From Bin87 sp965219925 (lineage in GTDB: Bacteria > Chloroflexota > Dehalococcoidia > Lucifugimonadales > UBA3495), in contig OZ244795.1 of the NCBI GenBank assembly GCA_965219925.1, forward strand, positions 2,852,001 through 2,916,000: 64,000 nucleotides of DNA. Reading direction: 5' to 3'. Positions 1 through 8,448 of this stretch are shown here, piece by piece. The notes under the pieces are model-generated. The model ran no database searches, was not told the DNA's origin, and saw nothing but the letters and a program-made list of their open reading frames with translations. The position numbers were made by a program, and so were the translations under genes. Numbering within the stretch: position 1 is the stretch's first letter; every line of letters starts with the position of its first letter.

Positions 1-60
1 GCCCACGATGACGCAACTTTTGCCAGCCAGGTTGAGATAGACAGGATAATAATCAGGCAT
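1..60 (-). CDS. Siroheme synthase N-terminal domain (precorrin-2 dehydrogenase type), 5' end only
   Basis: Only the first 20 codons are in the window, starting at an ATG at position 60 on the minus strand. They read MPDYYPVYLNLAGKSCVIVG, the usual start of the Met8/CysG N-terminal family (NAD-dependent precorrin-2 dehydrogenase/sirohydrochlorin ferrochelatase), running into the Rossmann glycine motif. It lies 52 nt downstream of the siroheme decarboxylase gene on the same strand, so the pair would make siroheme and then decarboxylate it. The identification rests on a short N-terminus plus context. Confidence 0.72.
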   Translation of the reverse strand, partial: MPDYYPVYLNLAGKSCVIVG

Positions 61-112
61 CGTTGACATCCACTACTGATAATATCCGTGCCGGCGGCAA
101 TCCAATCTGGAG

Positions 113-1195
113 TTACTGGGCGACCGGTTCGGCCAGCGCTTCGGCATCCTCAGGCGAATCCCAAGATGACTCGTAGTCTTCTACAAAGTACCTTACCCGG
201 GTCTTTTTGTACTCACGGGTGCTGTACAGGAGCAAGTTTTCGGTGATGCCCGCGGCCTGGCCGATCTCGCGCCCAATGGCCTCGCATTCGTCTCGAGTGG
301 GTGCGTGCACCATCGTGAAATGGCTATATTCCCAATCGGGAAACGTGGGGCGTTCGTAGCAATGGGTCACCGCCGGGTTTTCGGCCATTATCATGCCGAC
401 CTCCTCGGAACGTTCGGGCGGCACTTTCCAAACGATCATGGCGTTGGCACGGAACCCAGACCTGCGGTGATGCAACACAGCGCTATAACGGCGCATCAAT
501 TTGCGCTCCTGGTATTCGGCCAGTTGTTGGAAAAACCGGGGTACCGTCAGCCCCAATCTCTGGGCGATGCCAGCGAAGGGGTGTGATTCAAGCGGAAGGT
601 CTTCCTGGGCTTCGCGTATAACCTGTTTGTCCCATTCGGTAATGTCCTGCGCCTGGTTCCAGTCGGCAGCCGGCCTTTGAGTCTGGCCGATACCGTCCGG
701 GCTGTAATTGTAAGCATCGCTGCGACGTTTTACCATATCGAAGTTCACGCCTATCTTGAAAAATCTGATGGTGGGCATGATGCGATATTCGATGGCGCCG
801 GTCTGAGCGGCCATCCAGCGTACGGTTTGCTCCAGGTCGCCGTCGGGTGGTACCGCCAGCGTGAACCACAGGTTGTAGTATGAGCCTTCGCGGGCGTAGT
901 TATGGCTGACTCCGGGATGCCGATTGATGAAGATCGCTCCGGCGTGGAGGTCGTCCTGGCCGTAAGCAAAGGCGACGAGGGTCGTTTTGTACCCGAGACG
1001 ACGAGTATCGAAAATCGCGCTGATTTGCCGCACCACGTTCTGTCGTTTGAGTTCGGCGAGGCGCGTCAGTACCTCAGATTCTGCGAGGCCCAACTCGTTT
1101 CCGATTTCCAAGTACGGCCGCTCCACAACCGGGAAGTTGCTCTGGATGATGTTGAGCAATTTGCGGTCGACAATGTCCATCGTGTCGGTAGTCAT
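113..1195 (-). CDS. Siroheme decarboxylase, fused AhbA-AhbB (NirDL-like) two-domain protein
   Basis: A 360-aa protein made of two AsnC/Lrp-like halves. Each half has an N-terminal winged helix (about residues 6-60 and 185-245) followed by a ferredoxin-like domain. The halves carry HPGVSHNYAREGSYYNLWFT (about residues 93-112) and the degenerate AVTHCYERP...EYSHFTMVH, patterns characteristic of AhbA/AhbB and NirD/L/G/H rather than of DNA-binding Lrp regulators. The family decarboxylates siroheme to didecarboxysiroheme for alternative heme or heme d1 synthesis. AhbA and AhbB are usually separate subunits; here one polypeptide holds both. The ATGA overlap with the upstream HTH gene and the siroheme synthase downstream support the role. 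An amino-acid regulator is the less likely alternative. Confidence 0.82.
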   Translation of the reverse strand: MTTDTMDIVDRKLLNIIQSNFPVVERPYLEIGNELGLAESEVLTRLAELKRQNVVRQISAIFDTRRLGYKTTLVAFAYGQDDLHAGAIFINRHPGVSHNYAREGSYYNLWFTLAVPPDGDLEQTVRWMAAQTGAIEYRIMPTIRFFKIGVNFDMVKRRSDAYNYSPDGIGQTQRPAADWNQAQDITEWDKQVIREAQEDLPLESHPFAGIAQRLGLTVPRFFQQLAEYQERKLMRRYSAVLHHRRSGFRANAMIVWKVPPERSEEVGMIMAENPAVTHCYERPTFPDWEYSHFTMVHAPTRDECEAIGREIGQAAGITENLLLYSTREYKKTRVRYFVEDYESSWDSPEDAEALAEPVAQ

Positions 1196-1866
1196 CTTGC
1201 ACTGCCTCCGGGCGTCGTCAACCGACCGGCGGGCCGGGCTTCGGAGCCTTTGTCGTCATCTGCCAGCCTGTCGCCGTAGGCATCAACCAACCCCATCAAC
1301 ACCCGGTCGGAAATCTCTATCACCTGCCGGAGCCGGTCAGGGTGCACCGATTCCACGACAGTCTTACGGAAGAACAGGAAAGCTTGAACGCTGTCGGACA
1401 ATGGTACGTTGCGGTCGGCCATTTCCGAGCCATATTCGTGGCCCAGCATGTGGGTTTCGGATAGCGTTTCGCCCTTACGCCGGCTCCGGTCGCGCAAACC
1501 GTCCTGAACCAGCAACGACAGCAACCTGCGTCCGAAGAGCCGCATTCGGTCGCGCCCCTCCTCCTGAAAGCTCTGCATCCACGGTTGCGCCGAGAGGTCG
1601 GATTGACTTATCTTGCGGCGGATTTTGCGCAGAGCGGTACCTTCCGGGTCTGCAGCGGAAACTGGGGAAGAACCAACAACCGGCGATCGGCCCATCAGGG
1701 CTTCCACATCTTCACGCCAAAATCTACGATGGCCGCCGGGAGTACGATATACCCTTACCTGGCCCCGGTCTGCCCATTGGCGCAGGGTGGCGTCATTCAC
1801 TTCCAGCGCCCGACTGACTTCGCCGAGGGACATCCAGCGGGCGGGATTATCGGTGTTCGTGGCCAT
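1192..1866 (-). CDS. MerR-like helix-turn-helix regulator with an alpha-helical C-terminal region
   Basis: A 224-aa protein. Residues about 10-60 form a MerR/excisionase-type winged helix (SLGEVSRALEVNDATLRQWA, then GQVRVYRTPGGHRRFWREDV), which binds DNA. The remaining ~150 residues are helical, without recognised effector-site residues, and resemble the sensory N-terminal domains of RsbR-like proteins. The ATG at 1866 was preferred to an in-frame TTG one codon earlier. Its stop overlaps the start of the siroheme decarboxylase gene by 4 nt, so the two are probably translationally coupled and it may control tetrapyrrole genes. The target is unknown. Confidence 0.72.
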   Translation of the reverse strand: MATNTDNPARWMSLGEVSRALEVNDATLRQWADRGQVRVYRTPGGHRRFWREDVEALMGRSPVVGSSPVSAADPEGTALRKIRRKISQSDLSAQPWMQSFQEEGRDRMRLFGRRLLSLLVQDGLRDRSRRKGETLSETHMLGHEYGSEMADRNVPLSDSVQAFLFFRKTVVESVHPDRLRQVIEISDRVLMGLVDAYGDRLADDDKGSEARPAGRLTTPGGSAR

Positions 1867-1965
1867 CAAACCTGTAGAAATCTCAACAAAAAGCTGGCTT
1901 CGTTAGTTTTGCGCAAAAATCGTACCACACACCCACTGCCTCGTCAACGAATTTTGGCATCTCAC

Positions 1966-3217
1966 CAGGGCAAACGCATTCTAGTTGGAGAGGATGGAAA
2001 GCAAGTAGTCGTTATCCCATGCGGCCAGCTTTCGCCTGGCTTTGATTGAGATTTTGGAGTGCTTGTCTTGCCGCAACAGGTTCAGGGCTGCGTGCCGCAT
2101 TGTGGCCATGTTTTCCGGTGCGTTTCCCGTCCTCACCCGGCTTTCGTCCTCCCGGAAGGACACATCCAAGACCCAATGGACCGAGTTCTCAATGCCCCAA
2201 TGACTTCGCGTCGCCCCCAAGAACCGCTGGGCCTCCGATTCCAGGCTGGAAATGTAGTACCGGCACTCCACCGACACCCGCTCTCCCTCCCGCCGTTCCG
2301 ACCGCACCACCCCGACGCTCCGCAGGCCGGGCCAGTCCCCAGCAGTGCTCAGGTACTCCAGGCAGGCCGGGTCGCTGATGGTCCGGCATTCCCTTCTCTC
2401 GATGCGCCCGTGGCCCTTGTTCAAGGTGGTGGCGTACTCGTGAGGCACCCCGTCGTAACCCAATTCCTCAGCCCCCTCGAACAAATCCCTCAGGTCATCG
2501 TACAGCCGGCCCTGGTTCCCCTTGACCGCCAGCAGGTAGTCGGCGCCACGCTCCAGAATCGTCCGGGCGATCTCCTTCTGGCAGCCCATGGCGTCAATGC
2601 TGACGATGCAACCCGACACATCCAGCAACTTGAGCAACTCCGGTATGGCGGTGATCTCATTGGATTTGGCATCCGTCCGTACCTGACCCAGCACCAGGGA
2701 GTTTTCCGAGGCCCAGGCGCTGACCATGTGGATCGCCTCCTTGCCCGTCCTCCTGTCGTGGGAGCGGCGCAGAGTCTTGCCATCCACGGCAATCACCTGT
2801 CCCTGGGTCAGCCGGTGGATGCTGCTCACCCATGCCCGGAAGCAGTCCCGGAAGCGGTCCGGGTCGATGCGGGCAAACACCCGGGCAAAGGTGTCGGAGC
2901 AGGGGATGCCATTGGGCAACTCCAAGAACCTGCGGAACCATTCGGCCTTGCACTGGGCGAACAACTCCACGTCGTCCCATCCCTCGGCGCCGGCCACCAC
3001 GCCGCAGATGGTCATGGTGATGATGTCCAGCAGATTGTGCCGCCTGCCTTGCGGCCTCCTGGGATCCTCCAAACTGCTGAAATGTTCCACCAAGCTGGTT
3101 CCCTCGCCGCTGCTCATCATCACTACCCCTCACAACCTGAACCTATCCCTTGCTACCTATTCCTTGCTTCGTCCCTCGATTCTATCAGCACCCTCAATTT
3201 AGAATGCGTTTGCCCTG
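1966..3217 (-). mobile_element. ISAs1-family insertion sequence, apparently intact
   Basis: A 1252-bp element with perfect 18-bp terminal inverted repeats: CAGGGCAAACGCATTCTA at 1966-1983 and its reverse complement at 3200-3217. It is flanked by 10-bp direct repeats matching at 9 positions (ggcatctcac at 1956-1965, gggatctcac at 3218-3227), as expected of ISAs1 elements, which make 8-10 bp target duplications. One uninterrupted transposase gene fills it, and its stop codon lies inside the left inverted repeat. The insertion site is the outer end of a dispersed repeat (see 3397-3596). Confidence 0.9.
1981..3120 (-). CDS. ISAs1-family DDE transposase
   Basis: A 379-aa transposase. The N-terminal DDE_Tnp_1-associated domain (SLEDPRRPQGRRHNLLDIIT) is followed by the RNase H-like catalytic domain, with VIAVDGKTLRRS (first Asp), IVSIDAMGCQKEIA (second Asp) and the C-terminal SHWGIENSVHWVLDVSFRED stretch holding the catalytic Glu. 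Length is normal for ISAs1 and no lesion is visible, so it may be active. The ATG at 3120 was chosen because gagggg lies 5 nt upstream; the GTG one codon earlier is too close to it. Confidence 0.9.
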   Translation of the reverse strand: MMSSGEGTSLVEHFSSLEDPRRPQGRRHNLLDIITMTICGVVAGAEGWDDVELFAQCKAEWFRRFLELPNGIPCSDTFARVFARIDPDRFRDCFRAWVSSIHRLTQGQVIAVDGKTLRRSHDRRTGKEAIHMVSAWASENSLVLGQVRTDAKSNEITAIPELLKLLDVSGCIVSIDAMGCQKEIARTILERGADYLLAVKGNQGRLYDDLRDLFEGAEELGYDGVPHEYATTLNKGHGRIERRECRTISDPACLEYLSTAGDWPGLRSVGVVRSERREGERVSVECRYYISSLESEAQRFLGATRSHWGIENSVHWVLDVSFREDESRVRTGNAPENMATMRHAALNLLRQDKHSKISIKARRKLAAWDNDYLLSILSN

Positions 3218-3228
3218 GGGATCTCACG

Positions 3229-3392
3229 CAGGGCTATCGCATATGAAATTACAGCCACGTCACTCCGGCGAAAGCCGGAGTCCAGAGCTTGTAATCTGCT
3301 GGGTTTTTGCAGCGAAGCTACCGGCACCGGTCACTGGATTCCCGCTTTCGCGGGAACGACGGTGATTAATTGGTCCATATGCGATAGCCCTG
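3229..3392. mobile_element. Small non-autonomous element (MITE) with ISAs1-like ends
   Basis: A 164-bp non-coding element with perfect 17-bp inverted repeats (CAGGGCTATCGCATATG at 3229-3245, reverse complement at 3376-3392). Its ends fit the same pattern as the adjacent IS, CAGGGCWAWCGCAT. It sits next to the IS with a third copy of the target word (ggcatctcacg) at 3393-3403, giving target-IS-target-MITE-target. Inside are two shorter hairpin-like motifs around 3257-3275 and 3337-3361, built from cgaaag/ctttcg cores that recur elsewhere in the window. Confidence 0.75.
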
Positions 3393-3396
3393 GGCA

Positions 3397-3596
3397 TCTC
3401 ACGCGTACCCACTTTGTGATTGCGAGGAGCGCCCACCCCCACCTGTCATTGCGAGCGTAGCGTGACAATCTCGTCGCCGTAGCAATGATGGTTTGCCGAC
3501 GTGTGTTCAGCCTCATCGAGATTGCCACGTCCCTCGACAAGCTCGGGATCAACGGAAGATTCTCGCAATGACAGATTAAAGCGGGTACGCGTGAGA
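3397..3596. repeat. Dispersed ~200 bp palindromic repeat, copy A
   Basis: Bounded by inverted TCTCACGCGTACCC (3397-3410) and GGGTACGCGTGAGA (3583-3596). The interior has opposed arms, cattgcgag...caatctcg and cgagattgcc...ctcgcaatgac, around a central gccgacgtgtgttca segment. Related copies lie at 45888, 46975, 47800, 48978, 50326 and 57764. It has no coding potential. The IS and MITE to its left inserted at its outer edge. Confidence 0.8.
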
Positions 3597-3693
3597 TTTT
3601 GGCATTGCCCTGCCAAGAGCGCAATCGAAGTCAATCGACCCCTGGATGCTATTATTTTAATGCGCGGCTGTACATGGATTATGGTTCCCGCGG

Positions 3694-4377
3694 ATGGTTC
3701 CGGTTATGAATATGACTTCAATGCGCGCGCAGGAACGACGTGCTCAGGAACAATTGATGAAGCAACTGGCGCGGTCGCTGGACGATGCGGCGGTGCTGGA
3801 GGCTTTGCGTCATGTGCCGCGAGAGGCGTTCGTTCCCGATGAGCTCCGCGCGCTGGCCTATTGCAACGTCCCGCTGTCAATTGGGCACGATCAAACCATT
3901 TCCCAACCTTTGATGGTGGCAACGTCGGCGTCGGCTTTGCAGCTGCGCGGAGACGAGAATGTTCTGGAAGTAGGCGCCGGCAGCGGATATCAGGCCGCGG
4001 TGCTCGCGGAGTTGTTGCCGTTCGGGACGCTCATCGCGGTAGAACGCATACCCGACTTGGCCGCCATGGCCCGCGAAAATCTCGCCCGTTGCCGCATCAC
4101 CAACGTGGCGGTACTGTTGGTCGAGCACGCTTTGGGTGCGCCCGAGCACGGGCCGTATGATGCAATCCTGGTATCCGCCGCCGCCCCCAGCATTCCGGAT
4201 GCTTTGGTCGCCCAACTGAAGCCTGGAGGCAGAATCGTCGCTCCGGTGGGAGATCGCGAAAAACAAACCCTGGTCAGATTGACGGTAACTGCCGACTGGC
4301 GCCTCATGGAGTCGTTGGGGCAATGCCGGTACGTTCCGCTGATTGGGGATGGAGCCTGGCCGTCAGACAACTCATAG
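3694..4377 (+). CDS. pcm: Protein-L-isoaspartate O-methyltransferase
   Basis: A 227-aa SAM-dependent methyltransferase that methylates L-isoaspartyl residues in damaged proteins, starting their repair. The family signature is clear: VPREAFVPDELRALAYCNVP, then IGHDQTISQPLMVA (about residues 68-81), then the SAM-binding motif I VLEVGAGSGYQAAVLAEL. Length matches the family. In-frame ATGs at 3706, 3712 and 3721 are possible later starts, since no strong ribosome binding site is visible for any. It stands alone, downstream of the repeat cluster. Confidence 0.92.
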   Translation: MVPVMNMTSMRAQERRAQEQLMKQLARSLDDAAVLEALRHVPREAFVPDELRALAYCNVPLSIGHDQTISQPLMVATSASALQLRGDENVLEVGAGSGYQAAVLAELLPFGTLIAVERIPDLAAMARENLARCRITNVAVLLVEHALGAPEHGPYDAILVSAAAPSIPDALVAQLKPGGRIVAPVGDREKQTLVRLTVTADWRLMESLGQCRYVPLIGDGAWPSDNS

Positions 4378-4495
4378 CAAACGGCCGGCGCGACGAAGGC
4401 GCAATATGGCATAATGTTCACGCGTTCGGGCCGCCGAACCGGCGACCGGGTACAGTTCAACGGTAGTTTTATTTCCAAATGAATCCGGAGGGAAG

Positions 4496-4897
4496 ATGGC
4501 TGGCAAAATCGACATCCGTCAAATTAACCACGTAACGACCATGGTGAAAGACACGGCCCGCGCCATGGAGTTCTACAACAACCTGCTCGGCATCAAGCAG
4601 ATCCAGAGTCAGGTAGACAACCCGGCAATCACCTGGCTGCAACTCGACAACGGCGTGATGGTTCATCTGATTGAAACGGACGAAGCGCCCGCCAAGCCCG
4701 GCAATATTCACCACGCTTTTCAGGTGGACAACCTGGAAGACACCCAGGCGACGCTGGAAAGCAACGGATTTGAGGTATTGCGCGGTGGAATCCGATACGA
4801 TGGGCAGGCGTATTTCTTCATTCAGGACCCGGACGGCAACAGCGTGGAATTCTGCACGGCATCCGGCTACGCTCCGGCGCCGCCGCGGCCGGCCTAA
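4496..4897 (+). CDS. VOC-superfamily (glyoxalase/bleomycin-resistance fold) protein
   Basis: A 133-aa single-domain protein with two beta-alpha-beta-beta-beta modules. The first begins INHVTTMVKDTARAMEFYNN and ends MVHLIETDE; the second begins IHHAFQVDNLEDT and ends IQDPDGNSVEFC. The His and Glu residues at the usual metal-ligand positions are present, so a metal-dependent lyase, isomerase or dioxygenase activity is plausible, but the substrate cannot be read from sequence. A ggaggga ribosome site sits directly upstream. aroK follows after 26 nt, so it may be co-transcribed with the shikimate genes. Confidence 0.85.
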   Translation: MAGKIDIRQINHVTTMVKDTARAMEFYNNLLGIKQIQSQVDNPAITWLQLDNGVMVHLIETDEAPAKPGNIHHAFQVDNLEDTQATLESNGFEVLRGGIRYDGQAYFFIQDPDGNSVEFCTASGYAPAPPRPA

Positions 4898-4923
4898 CGC
4901 CCACGCATCCGGCATCAGCCCCC

Positions 4924-5532
4924 ATGTCGTCAGACAACATCATCCTGGTAGGGTTTATGGCTACGGGCAAGAGCCACGTAGCGCGTATCATTTCCCGAGC
5001 CACCGGGAGGCAGGCGGCTGATTTGGACGAAGAAATCGTGCGGCGTGCCGCAAAGCCGATTCACCAAATCTTCAGTGACGATGGAGAAGCGGTATTCCGG
5101 GCCATGGAACGCCACGCCGCGTTTTCGCTGTGTGAAGGGGAAGACAAGATTATCGCCGCCGGCGGCGGCGCGTTCGCACAGGAATCGACGCGAAAAGTTT
5201 TGCTGGACAACGGAACGGTGTTCTGCCTTACCGCCAGCCCCGAAACCATCTATTACCGGATTTCCAGGGGCAATATGAACGCGGCGATTCGCCCCATGCT
5301 GGCCGGTGGCGATCCCCTGGAGAGAATCCGACAGCTTCTGTTGGAACGCGCTGCTGCCTACGACCTGGCTCACTACTCCATACCGACGGACGACCAAACG
5401 CCCGAACAGGTCGCGGATGAAATCCTGCGGATTTATCAAACAGAAACCCGGCAAACAGAATCTCCGACTCCTACGGATGCTGGGAGACCAACACAACTGA
5501 CGATCCAGGAGAACCTCGATGGCTCAAACTGA
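4924..5532 (+). CDS. aroK: Shikimate kinase
   Basis: A 202-aa P-loop kinase that phosphorylates shikimate (fifth step of chorismate synthesis). Walker A is GFMATGKS at about residues 10-17; it fits GxxxxGKS but has Ala where most family members have Gly. The shikimate-binding parts follow: DLDEEIVRRA, FRAMERHA and AAGGGAF, then the lid RPMLAG. The C-terminal ~25 residues beyond the kinase fold are low-complexity. It overlaps aroB by 14 nt, so the two are translationally coupled. Confidence 0.92.
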   Translation: MSSDNIILVGFMATGKSHVARIISRATGRQAADLDEEIVRRAAKPIHQIFSDDGEAVFRAMERHAAFSLCEGEDKIIAAGGGAFAQESTRKVLLDNGTVFCLTASPETIYYRISRGNMNAAIRPMLAGGDPLERIRQLLLERAAAYDLAHYSIPTDDQTPEQVADEILRIYQTETRQTESPTPTDAGRPTQLTIQENLDGSN

Positions 5533-6622
5533 CCTTGCGGCGACCGTACATCATTCGGGGGGAAGCTACCCGGTCATTGCGGATTGGGGGGTGATCGACC
5601 GCCTGGGCGATTACATCAATGAACTTGAATTGGGTAAAACCGCCTACATAATTACGGACGAAAACGTAATGCGGCCTTATGGCCGCAATGCTCAGTGGGC
5701 ATTGCAGCGAGCGGGTATCGCCGCCCACTGTTTCGTGATTCCACCCGGCGAGACCAGCAAGTCATTCCAGCTGGCCCAGGAAATCTACGAATGGCTGGTC
5801 GGCCTCAAAGCCGAGCGCGGTCAGCCCATTGTCGCGATTGGCGGCGGTGTGTCTGGCGACCTTGGCGGTTTCATCGCCAGCACCTTCCTGCGGGGCGTGC
5901 CCTTCGTGCAGGTGCCCACCAGCATGGCGGCTATGGTCGATGCATCCATCGGTGGCAAGGTGGCGGTCAACCTCCCCCAGGCTAAAAACATGGTGGGCGC
6001 GTTTTACCAGCCTCGGGCGGTCCTCGCCGACGTTCAGGCCCTTTCCACTCTCGGCAAACGTGAATTGGCAGAAGGTTGGGCCGAAGCCATCAAGCATGGT
6101 CTCATTCTGGACCCATCGTTGGTGGATGTCTTTGAAGAACACGCCGAAGCCCTGATGGACGTTGAGCCGGAAATCTCCACCGAAGTCATCCGGCGCAGCA
6201 TGGCCATCAAAGCCGACATCGTCAGCCAGGACGAGCGCGAAACCCTCGGCATCCGCATCCTGCTCAATTACGGCCACACAATCGGCCACGCGCTGGAGGC
6301 ATCCACCGAGTACGGACGATTTATGCACGGCGAGGGCGTTTCGGTGGGCATGATGGGCGCCGCCCGCATCGCCCGTGAAATGGGTATGATTGGCGACGAC
6401 ATCGTAGAACGCCAGCGCACCCTGCTGCAAAGGTTCAACCTGCCCATCACGGCGCCGGATGTCAACCTGGACGCAGTACGCAGCGCCATGTCCCTGGACA
6501 AGAAAACCGTGGGCGGAGCCAACCGATGGGTTCTCCTGGAGGATGTCGGCCAAGCCACGGTGCGGCGCGATATACCCACGGAACTGGTCAACGATACCCT
6601 GGCGTGGTTGACGGGTTACTAG
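5519..6622 (+). CDS. aroB: 3-dehydroquinate synthase
   Basis: A 367-aa NAD- and metal-dependent enzyme converting DAHP to 3-dehydroquinate. Visible motifs are PPGETSKSFQ, the nucleotide-binding IGGGVSGDLGGFIAST, VPTSMAAMVDASIGGKVAVN, and metal-site segments KHGLILDP and LNYGHTIGHALEA. An aggaga ribosome site lies upstream inside the end of aroK. Its stop overlaps the convergent NYN gene end by 4 nt. The aroK-aroB pair is a common arrangement. Confidence 0.95.
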   Translation: MAQTDLAATVHHSGGSYPVIADWGVIDRLGDYINELELGKTAYIITDENVMRPYGRNAQWALQRAGIAAHCFVIPPGETSKSFQLAQEIYEWLVGLKAERGQPIVAIGGGVSGDLGGFIASTFLRGVPFVQVPTSMAAMVDASIGGKVAVNLPQAKNMVGAFYQPRAVLADVQALSTLGKRELAEGWAEAIKHGLILDPSLVDVFEEHAEALMDVEPEISTEVIRRSMAIKADIVSQDERETLGIRILLNYGHTIGHALEASTEYGRFMHGEGVSVGMMGAARIAREMGMIGDDIVERQRTLLQRFNLPITAPDVNLDAVRSAMSLDKKTVGGANRWVLLEDVGQATVRRDIPTELVNDTLAWLTGY

Positions 6623-7245
6623 GTTGAATCAGAGGGCATAGTTGGTATCGTCGCTGATTCTGTTATAAGCATCCAAGTTAATCCAGTGGCAGTACGGTGG
6701 GTGTTCACGCGGCGTTGTGGAAGACGAAGGTGGTATCTGGGACGACCTTCTCGCGGTTCCCAAGTAGCGACTTCAACAGTATGGGAACCGAGTTTAATGA
6801 CTTCCTCGAGAGCTGGACGCAAGTCCGTATCATTGGACATGAGAACCCCAACTTCGTACTCGTTTCGTACCGCCATCATCACAAAATCCAGGGCTATCTG
6901 AACATCTATACCCTTCTCCTCAGCTTTGGCATCCGGGTAATTTCGAGGGTAACGTAGCTGCCTGGTAGTCACCGTTACTAGAGATTGTCGTTCCCATGCC
7001 GCAATCTGACGGCGGGCAGCTTTATAACCTTTGGGGTCTCGTGCGTTATTCGGCATTCCCCGATATATGCGCACCTCATGCAAATCCCGTTCCAAGGTCG
7101 CATCATCTCCGACAATGTGTCTGCCTAATTCAGTAGGATTTATTTGTCCCATCCAGTACGGATCTGCGTGGGGATTATGAAATGCGTCGCGGGCGCGCAT
7201 ATAAACATTCTGGTAATCAACGAAAATCACGACGCGGTGTGCCAT
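6619..7245 (-). CDS. NYN-domain (PIN-like fold) nuclease, LabA/DUF88 type
   Basis: A 208-aa protein starting VVIFVDYQNVYMRARDAF, the first acidic motif of NYN domains. A later acidic cluster, KGIDVQIALDFVMMAV, and VGVLMSNDTDLRPALEEV provide the remaining metal-binding aspartates. NYN proteins are predicted RNases, often in RNA processing. The ATG at 7245 was preferred to one at 7257 because aggggac lies just before it and the upstream ATG lies in the T-run of a terminator. The C-terminal ~50 residues are not conserved-looking. Confidence 0.85.
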   Translation of the reverse strand: MAHRVVIFVDYQNVYMRARDAFHNPHADPYWMGQINPTELGRHIVGDDATLERDLHEVRIYRGMPNNARDPKGYKAARRQIAAWERQSLVTVTTRQLRYPRNYPDAKAEEKGIDVQIALDFVMMAVRNEYEVGVLMSNDTDLRPALEEVIKLGSHTVEVATWEPREGRPRYHLRLPQRRVNTHRTATGLTWMLITESATIPTMPSDST

Positions 7246-7256
7246 AGGTCCCCTCA

Positions 7257-7282
7257 TAAAAAAACGCCCGCCAGTGCGGGCC
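7257..7282 (-). terminator. Rho-independent terminator after the TauE/SafE gene
   Basis: Read on the minus strand, GCCCGC, a 4-nt loop and GCGGGC are followed by G and seven T (the A-run at 7258-7264 on the plus strand). It ends transcription of the TauE/SafE gene 36 nt upstream and abuts the NYN gene. Confidence 0.85.
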
Positions 7283-7317
7283 TAAACCCGGACGGCGGGG
7301 AGGTTTCAAGAGTTACT

Positions 7318-8430
7318 CTAGCCTAACTCAGGCCATCTGTCAATTTCTAAATCCACGGCTCGCTGCCGCCGTATCGCCCGCAGCATCGCCAGTCGTCGTC
7401 CCCGCCGCAGCTGTTTGCCGGCAGACACGGCCAGCATACACAGGATTGCTACGGCCACGGCGCCCGAGGCTCCCAGCAGCAAAGCCTGCCCAACCTGGGC
7501 CAGCACGGCAGACTCCAGCAGCTGGGCCAGCTGATTCAACCCGACTGCGACGCCGGCGTTCAGCACCGTTACTCCGAACAAGCCCAGTATCCGGCTGGCG
7601 TTGACGAACCGCGTTGCCAGCGCGCCCAACTGGGTGCCCACCGATGCCGACGCAAACATAATTATCGCGATTATTGGGTCAACGTGGCCTCCGAGGGAAT
7701 ACAAGAATGCTCCGAGCGTGCCAGTGATGATAATCTGAAACAGGTCGGTTCCGATGGCTACCGCGGCCGGCACTCCCAGCCCGTACACCAGAAACGGCAT
7801 CAGGATGAACCCACCGCCGGCGCCCAACAGAAGGGCGATGAAGCCAATCGCAAAACCGGCGGTTACCGGCACGAATGCCGACATCTCAGCGATGCCGGAG
7901 TTTGGAAACGGAATGCGAGTCGAAACCCGCCCTTTCCCGGGCACCCATATTGCCGCCGGGCCAATCCGCAAGTCGTGCAACCGTTTAGAAATACCACCAC
8001 CCGGCTGTCCAACATGTTTGCGATTGAGCCTGCGAAGCCAGCTGCCGGTCATCCACGAACCCAACCCCAACAGCAGCACAAAATAAACCAGCCCTATGAC
8101 CAACCCACCCAGCCCGGCCTGCTCCAGTACGGCGTTCACCCGCTCCGCAATCAACCCGCCCGGCACGGTGCCGCAAACGATGAGGATCGCCAGGCGGATG
8201 TCCACGTTGCCCAGCCGCCGGTGCCTCAAGGTGCTGGTAATCGCTGTACCCATAACCATCAGCAGCCCGGTGCCCACTGCATAGATGGTTGGCACGCCCA
8301 GCACGAGCAAACCGCCGGTGATCAGGAAGCCGCCGCCAACGCCGAAAAAGCCGGTCATAGTGCCAACTATCATGCCCAGCAACGCCAGCAGCAGCGGCGA
8401 GATGGAAACGTCGGCGATGGGGAAGTACAC
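7318..8430 (-). CDS. TauE/SafE-family membrane exporter (sulfite/organosulfonate)
   Basis: A 370-aa integral membrane protein with about eight hydrophobic helices in two repeated halves. Each half carries the glycine-rich family signature: GMIVGTMTGFFGVGGGFLI near the N-terminus and FIALLLGAGGGFILMPFLV in the second half. A soluble loop of ~45 residues with RRLNRKH...GKGRVSTR separates them. The family moves sulfite, sulfoacetate or other anions across the inner membrane; the substrate here is unknown. It follows the 58-aa membrane protein gene by 18 nt and ends in a clear terminator. Confidence 0.88.
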   Translation of the reverse strand: MYFPIADVSISPLLLALLGMIVGTMTGFFGVGGGFLITGGLLVLGVPTIYAVGTGLLMVMGTAITSTLRHRRLGNVDIRLAILIVCGTVPGGLIAERVNAVLEQAGLGGLVIGLVYFVLLLGLGSWMTGSWLRRLNRKHVGQPGGGISKRLHDLRIGPAAIWVPGKGRVSTRIPFPNSGIAEMSAFVPVTAGFAIGFIALLLGAGGGFILMPFLVYGLGVPAAVAIGTDLFQIIITGTLGAFLYSLGGHVDPIIAIIMFASASVGTQLGALATRFVNASRILGLFGVTVLNAGVAVGLNQLAQLLESAVLAQVGQALLLGASGAVAVAILCMLAVSAGKQLRRGRRLAMLRAIRRQRAVDLEIDRWPELG

Positions 8431-8448
8431 TGCGATCCGCGGGTTGCG

